Shown: piece by piece, positions 6,505 to 9,970 of the stretch | Numbering within the stretch: the stretch's first letter is position 1 | Layout: the number at the start of each line of letters is the position of its first letter | Assembly (NCBI GenBank): GCA_021780285.1 | Contig: JAJXZA010000291.1 | Location: 1-9,970 of the forward strand | Direction: 5' to 3' | Source of the DNA: Planctomycetota bacterium | Lineage (GTDB): Bacteria > Planctomycetota > Phycisphaerae > WQYP01 | Length of the DNA: 9,970 nucleotides | Notes under the pieces: model-generated | What the model was told of the DNA's origin: nothing | Databases searched by the model: none | The model's input: the letters and a program-made list of their open reading frames with translations, nothing else | Made by a program: the position numbers and the translations under genes

Positions 6505-8235
6505 ATGGCCGATAAACCGGTCGTTACAAGCAAGATGGATAAGCTGGTGGCGCTATGCCGGCGGCGAGGGTTCATTTTTCAATCATCCGAAATTTATGGC
6601 GGTATCAATGGTTTTTGGGACTACGGCCCGCTGGGCGTGGAGCTGAAGCGCAACTTAAAAGATGCCTGGTGGCAGGATATTGTTCGCTGCCCACCGGTTG
6701 GCCCCCATGGCCACCCGATTGACATGGTCGGGCTGGATTGCACCATTATTATGAACCGCCGCGTGTGGGAAGCATCGGGCCATGCCACCGGCTTTAACGA
6801 CCCCATGGTAGACGACCGCGAAACCAAGCAGCGTTTCCGGGCGGATCAGCTTTTTGGATTGTTTTTACTGCCGACTAACGTGCAATCGCTGCCCACCGAG
6901 ATACTTGGGCTCGTGCTAAAAGTGAATGACGATGGGTCTCGCGGGATTTTGCCAAGTGGGGCACTCCAAGCAGGTAGCCTTGAGGAGGCCGTTGGCCTCT
7001 TGGAGCGAGACCCTACAGCCATTGTGCTACGCCCCGACCTAAAGAAGTCGCTTGGAGGCCTAGCAGCAGTAGAGCGGAATGCGAAGCAGACCTCGATTTC
7101 TAAGGACGCACATGTCAAGGTCACGTTTCGGAAAGACTCAGTCGAGTGGTCTGGATTTGTATCGAAGCTTTGGGGTGCTGACCGGTCGCCATTTCTAGGT
7201 GGGCTGGATGCTAAGGAATACGTCCTCTCTCCCGATGGGGGCAAGCTAGGCTCGCTCACCGAGCCGCGGCAATTTAATTTGATGTTCCAAACCTTTGTGG
7301 GTGCGGTGCAGAACGACGATTCGATGGCGTATCTGCGGCCTGAAACCGCCCAGGGCATTTTTGCCAACTTCCGCAACGTGACCGACACCAGCCGCGTGAA
7401 GGTGCCATTTGGCATTGCGCAAATCGGCAAGGCGTTTCGCAACGAGGTTACGCCGCGCAACTTTACGTTTCGGTCGCGCGAGTTTGAGCAGATGGAGATT
7501 GAATTTTTTATTCATCCCAAAACTGCCGCCGAGTGGTACAAGTTTTGGCGCGACACCCGCTTTAAGTGGTGGCAGAGCATCGGCCTTGCCGGCAGCAACC
7601 TGCAGCTTCGCGAGCACGATCGCGATGAGCTGGCGCATTACGCCAAAGAAGGCGCCGGTACCAGCGACATTGAGTACAAGTTTCCGTTTACGGACCCCGG
7701 CTTCGGCGAGTTGGAAGGGGTGGCTCATCGCACCGATTTTGATTTAAGGCAGCATGCGCAGTTTTCGGGCCTCGGCGATAAACTCAAGTACTTCGATCAG
7801 GAAGCCAACGAGCGTTACTTCCCGCATGTTATTGAGCCGTCAGCCGGAGCCGATCGCGGCACGCTGGCGCTTCTGTGCGAAGCGTATACCGAAGATCCGG
7901 GCCGGCCCAGCGGAGTGGTCATGAAGTTTCATCCGCGGATGGCGCCCATCAAAGCCGGCATTTTTCCGCTGGTTGACAAAGAAGGCATGCCGGAAATCGC
8001 CACGAACCTGTATCACGATTTGCGAAAAACCTGGAATGTACAGCTCGATATCAAGCAGAACATCGGCAAACGCTACGCCCGCATGGATGAGGCGGGTACC
8101 CCATTTTGCTTTACGATAGACACCCAAACGCTCACCGATCAGACGGTAACGGTGCGATACCGCGATACCCTGCAGCAAGAGCGGGTTGCGTTGGGACAGG
8201 TGCGAAAATTTTTGGCGGAAAAGATGGAGATTTAA
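6505..8235 (+). CDS. glyS: Glycyl-tRNA synthetase, class II, single-chain (alpha2) type
   Basis: Charges tRNA-Gly with glycine using ATP in the cytoplasm. The N-terminus has the family block GGINGFWDYGPLGVELK, then RFRADQL (about 110-116). After a large insertion the core resumes at LTEPRQFNLMF (251-261), RPETAQGIF, class II motif 2 (FRNEVTPRNFTFRSREF, 311-327) and motif 3 (GADRGTLALL, 448-457). The last 110 or so residues, from VVMKFHPRMAPIKAGIFPL, form the HGTP-type anticodon-binding domain. GAGGAAGGA at 6489-6497 supports the start. At 576 residues it is longer than usual alpha2 enzymes (roughly 450-510); the excess is mainly residues 118-250, where bacterial homologues often have a short zinc-ribbon-like CXXC loop. 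No cysteines are present in that insertion. This enzyme type is unrelated in architecture to the alpha2beta2 GlyQ/GlyS of E. coli; it is also called glyQS. Confidence 0.96.
   Translation: MADKPVVTSKMDKLVALCRRRGFIFQSSEIYGGINGFWDYGPLGVELKRNLKDAWWQDIVRCPPVGPHGHPIDMVGLDCTIIMNRRVWEASGHATGFNDPMVDDRETKQRFRADQLFGLFLLPTNVQSLPTEILGLVLKVNDDGSRGILPSGALQAGSLEEAVGLLERDPTAIVLRPDLKKSLGGLAAVERNAKQTSISKDAHVKVTFRKDSVEWSGFVSKLWGADRSPFLGGLDAKEYVLSPDGGKLGSLTEPRQFNLMFQTFVGAVQNDDSMAYLRPETAQGIFANFRNVTDTSRVKVPFGIAQIGKAFRNEVTPRNFTFRSREFEQMEIEFFIHPKTAAEWYKFWRDTRFKWWQSIGLAGSNLQLREHDRDELAHYAKEGAGTSDIEYKFPFTDPGFGELEGVAHRTDFDLRQHAQFSGLGDKLKYFDQEANERYFPHVIEPSAGADRGTLALLCEAYTEDPGRPSGVVMKFHPRMAPIKAGIFPLVDKEGMPEIATNLYHDLRKTWNVQLDIKQNIGKRYARMDEAGTPFCFTIDTQTLTDQTVTVRYRDTLQQERVALGQVRKFLAEKMEI
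6850..7254 (+). other. Atypical insertion block within glyS
   Basis: The segment encoding about residues 116-250, between RFRADQ and LTEPRQFNLMF, differs from the rest of the gene. It has six CTA leucine codons in about 135 codons; I count one in the other 440 or so codons of glyS, three in the 1179 of nrdJ and none in nuoH. TCT, GGA, GCA and CGG also look enriched. The reading frame is open across both junctions and the flanking catalytic motifs are intact, so the product is probably functional. The encoded protein has no cysteine and matches no domain I recognise. It could be a lineage-specific insertion domain that evolved freely, or DNA acquired by recombination. Confidence 0.7.
6934..7013. 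repeat. Imperfect palindrome inside the glyS insertion
   Basis: GGGTCTCGC (6934-6942) pairs exactly with GCGAGACCC (7005-7013). Inside, TCCAAG (6965-6970) pairs with CTTGGA (6999-7004), AGGCC (6986-6990) with GGCCT (6994-6998) across a GTT loop, and TGCC (6950-6953) with GGCA (6960-6963). The 80-base block could fold into a branched hairpin while staying in frame. A second imperfect pair lies downstream at 7087-7096 and 7142-7153. Confidence 0.55.
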
Positions 8236-8237
8236 CC

Positions 8238-8265
8238 TTGCCTTAACAAATTGTTGGGCTATAAT
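8238..8265 (+). promoter_or_regulatory. Strong sigma-70-like promoter directly after glyS
   Basis: TTGCCT (8238-8243) and a perfect TATAAT (8260-8265) are separated by 16 bases; transcription would start near 8272. It begins two bases after the glyS stop codon, and no annotated plus-strand gene lies downstream before the terminator. Confidence 0.5.
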
Positions 8266-8320
8266 AAGGTAAATGGCCGATAATAGTCGGGGAACAAGCT
8301 AAAATATTAGGAAAGCAAAA

Positions 8321-8359
8321 ATGTTGCAGAAATCTGATTCAATGGTACGATACATATAG
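8321..8359 (+). CDS. Possible 12-residue peptide ORF in the small transcript
   Basis: ATG at 8321 follows AGGAAA (8309-8314) at a normal ribosome-site distance and opens a 12-codon frame, MLQKSDSMVRYI, ending in TAG just before the hairpin at 8376. Such an ORF can arise by chance; it is listed because both a ribosome site and a likely promoter precede it. If real it would be a small-protein or leader-peptide gene with nothing downstream to regulate. Confidence 0.18.
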   Translation: MLQKSDSMVRYI

Positions 8360-8423
8360 CGTAGGTTAGAATTGCATCAGTTCAAATGAACTGATTAAAC
8401 AATCTTGCTCTCTCTCTCCCTCC

Positions 8424-8464
8424 CCAGGCTGGCGTTCCTTCGGGCCGCCAGCCTGGTTTTTTTT
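8424..8464 (+). terminator. Intrinsic terminator of glyS / small transcript
   Basis: An 11-bp perfect stem, CCAGGCTGGCG (8424-8434) with CGCCAGCCTGG (8446-8456), has an 11-base loop and is followed by eight T residues (8457-8464). It acts on the plus strand only; the minus-strand sequence after the hairpin is purine-rich, so it does not serve the convergent gene. Confidence 0.9.
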
Positions 8465-8546
8465 ATACCTTTAAGCAACTGTGCGCTATTATTCCCGACA
8501 GGCTTCTGGCCATTGCAGCGTTGGCGAAAAGCTCTCGCCGGCGGCT

Positions 8547-9815
8547 TCAATGAGATTGCGATGCCGGCAGCGTGGCGCCGTGCACCACAAAGGGCGGTTT
8601 GTTGAGGGGGCGGGTTTGGGTTGCATCGGGCGCGGCTGTTTGGCCGTGCGCCTTGAACCATGCGGTTATTTTTTTGATTGCATCGTCTTCCTGCTTAAGC
8701 GTACTGGTAATCCATATGCCGCCATAAAGCGTGCCGATGTGCAAGTTGCATTGTGCGGGCTTCCAGCCGGCCATGATGGAGAGCAGATACAGCGGTTCGG
8801 TGCGGTTGCTCCAGTGTTGCGGCTTGTTATTAAAAGAAAAATTGACGTTCTGATAGGCGTTTTGATGTACGAGCCGCAAAAGATACGGCACCGCCTCCTT
8901 GGGCTTGTACAGCAAAAACAACTGCTGAAAGCTGCGTGCCTGCAGATTGGATGGCGTTGCCAGGACATTGGGCATGGCCTGGTTGAACCCGGGTTTTTCA
9001 AGAGCGATTTTTTTGAGATAGGACACAATGAGCGTCGAGAGCAATTTTGGATGCCAATGCACCAATTCGCGGGCAGCCAGGGGGCCATCCTGTATTTGCA
9101 TCCAGAAATTGACCATGGGTTGCAGGGTTATGCGCTGCCCGCGAAAATTGACCACCGCTACGGGGCCGGTGTTCATGGGCATGGGCGTAATGCCCAATAG
9201 CACGGCGCGGAGCCAGAGAGTACGCACCATTTCGGCGGTAGGTTTGCGATCCCATATTGCACTCATTGCGTTCAGGTACACTTGCCGATGGCTGTCGGCA
9301 AGCAGCTTTTCCAAAATCCAGTCGCTTTGCGGCCCGGGTATATTTGCCAGAGGATGGGTTGCCGCAGCGCGATCGGCCGGTTTGCTTGAAAATGCCCGGC
9401 CAACCCAGCGGAGCACGTTGGGCTGGAGGCCCCATTGGAGCATGGCCTGCTGCTGGCTGGGCGGCATATGCATAATTGCCTTGGCCCAGCGCGAAAGATA
9501 GATATTGAAGTCGAGTAATTTGCGAATGCGGGCCTGACGCTCGGGTCCTGCGGCATTGAGCATATCCTGCATCTGCTTGGCCAGCGCCCTTTCAACAGCT
9601 TGGCTGGCGGCCTGCCGCTGGGCATAGCGTTGCGATGCAAGGTCGTTTAATGCCTGCTGCAGCGAAAGGGCCGATTCATTTTGGGTTTCCGCGTTGGTAC
9701 TGGTTGCGGCGAAGCCCGGGGCTGTTGCCCCAAAAGCAGTCGCGACCACTCCAAGTAAGAAAAGTGATCGGCGTAATGCTGCCAGCGAAATGGTCATCAG
9801 GGGGCTGATTTTCAT
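8547..9815 (-). CDS. Exported helical protein of unknown function
   Basis: A 422-residue protein that I do not recognise. It opens with a typical signal peptide: MKISPLMTISLAALRR, a hydrophobic stretch SLFLLGVVATAFGA, and a probable signal peptidase I cut after GFA (residue 36), so it should act outside the cytoplasmic membrane. The mature part is Gln/Ala-rich and helical. A segment near 50-100 (ALNDLASQRYAQRQAASQAVERAL) resembles the degenerate HEAT-like starts of many planctomycetal secreted proteins. The C-terminal third has Asn- and aromatic-rich segments (NVNFSFNNKPQHW) and ends with a charged helix and Pro-rich tail. One cysteine is visible in the C-terminal part (AQCNLHIG); no catalytic motif is evident. 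The frame is open to 9941, but the internal ATG at 9815 was chosen because it starts the signal peptide; no clear Shine-Dalgarno precedes either. Bases 9816-9970 show no gene or convincing promoter. Confidence 0.72.
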   Translation of the reverse strand: MKISPLMTISLAALRRSLFLLGVVATAFGATAPGFAATSTNAETQNESALSLQQALNDLASQRYAQRQAASQAVERALAKQMQDMLNAAGPERQARIRKLLDFNIYLSRWAKAIMHMPPSQQQAMLQWGLQPNVLRWVGRAFSSKPADRAAATHPLANIPGPQSDWILEKLLADSHRQVYLNAMSAIWDRKPTAEMVRTLWLRAVLLGITPMPMNTGPVAVVNFRGQRITLQPMVNFWMQIQDGPLAARELVHWHPKLLSTLIVSYLKKIALEKPGFNQAMPNVLATPSNLQARSFQQLFLLYKPKEAVPYLLRLVHQNAYQNVNFSFNNKPQHWSNRTEPLYLLSIMAGWKPAQCNLHIGTLYGGIWITSTLKQEDDAIKKITAWFKAHGQTAAPDATQTRPLNKPPFVVHGATLPASQSH

Positions 9816-9970
9816 GGATGAATACCCGTTGGGTTTGCCGCGGGAAATTGTCGTGCTGCCCGCACAAGTCGCCGTGGCACGCCCGCCGAATGCCAAGCCG
9901 GCAATTGGTAATAGCTTGCCGCAATGTGCCATAAATATCAAATCGCAATCGGGCTGAAAAACTGATTAAG

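Larger units (their letters stand above)
8272..8464 (+). ncRNA. Candidate small independent transcript between glyS and the convergent gene
   Basis: Bounded by the promoter at 8238-8265 and the strong terminator at 8424-8464, giving an RNA of about 190 nt. It contains a stable hairpin, ATCAGTTC (8376-8383) with GAACTGAT (8388-8395) around an AAAT loop, and then an unpaired-looking pyrimidine tract, CTCTCTCTCCCTCC (8409-8422), which could pair with purine-rich ribosome-binding sites. AT content is well above the surroundings. It is not tmRNA, SRP RNA or RNase P RNA by any motif I can see, and its ends do not pair as in 6S RNA. Alternatives are the plain 3' UTR of glyS or an mRNA for the tiny ORF at 8321-8359. 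Downstream, 8465-8546 shows nothing further. Confidence 0.4.

Noticed and set aside
6934..7013. Integron attC-type recombination site
   Set aside because: The outer arms do not fit the RYYYAAC / GTTRRRY core pattern and no integrase gene is present in the window.
6850..7254. Intein in glyS
   Set aside because: There is no Cys/Ser at the first junction with intein block A, no His-Asn followed by Cys/Ser/Thr at the end, and the length is too small; an insertion domain fits better.
8272..8464. 6S RNA
   Set aside because: The length fits, but the two ends do not pair into a closing stem and no large central bubble flanked by long helices is apparent.
8481..9200. 239-codon plus-strand open frame opposite the secreted protein gene
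   Set aside because: The minus-strand frame has a clear signal peptide and balanced protein composition; the plus-strand frame is its shadow and begins just after a strong plus-strand terminator.

Overview
This 9,970-base window reads as a GC-rich bacterial chromosome segment holding five protein genes. They are a long adenosylcobalamin-dependent ribonucleotide reductase (nrdJ, +), a four-helix-bundle (S23-type) protein (-), the complex I membrane subunit NuoH (+), a glycyl-tRNA synthetase of the single-chain alpha2 type (+), and an exported helical protein of unknown function (-). The long NrdJ with TSCPD and Cys-tail domains, the enlarged GlyRS insertion, the mostly weak Shine-Dalgarno use and the style of the secreted protein together suggest Planctomycetota, perhaps a Phycisphaerae-like lineage. 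That is an inference from protein style, with no marker gene in the window to prove it.

Layout: nrdJ (25-3564) ends in a perfect 13-bp hairpin terminator. A roughly 450-base non-coding stretch follows, with a nested inverted repeat (3709-3799) and a patch of ATTTGAG/ATTTCAG repeats. The S23-type gene (4016-4579, -) faces nrdJ. A divergent region of about 420 bases, with an exact 23-bp tandem repeat of the same ATTTCAG type, separates it from nuoH (5002-6294, +). A third ATTT-type repeat patch lies between nuoH and glyS (6505-8235, +). Immediately after the glyS stop codon come a consensus-like promoter and, about 160 bases later, a strong intrinsic terminator. These outline a small independent transcript of roughly 190 nt. 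The last gene (8547-9815, -) points toward it and begins with a signal peptide.

The genes look like independent housekeeping units (DNA precursor synthesis, respiration, translation), not one operon. No integrase, transposase, CRISPR array, tRNA or rRNA was seen. The points that deserve a second look are the block of about 135 codons inside glyS, which has different codon use and several inverted repeats; the small transcription unit after glyS; the three intergenic patches built from the same 7-8 bp unit; and nuoH standing apart from any other nuo gene.
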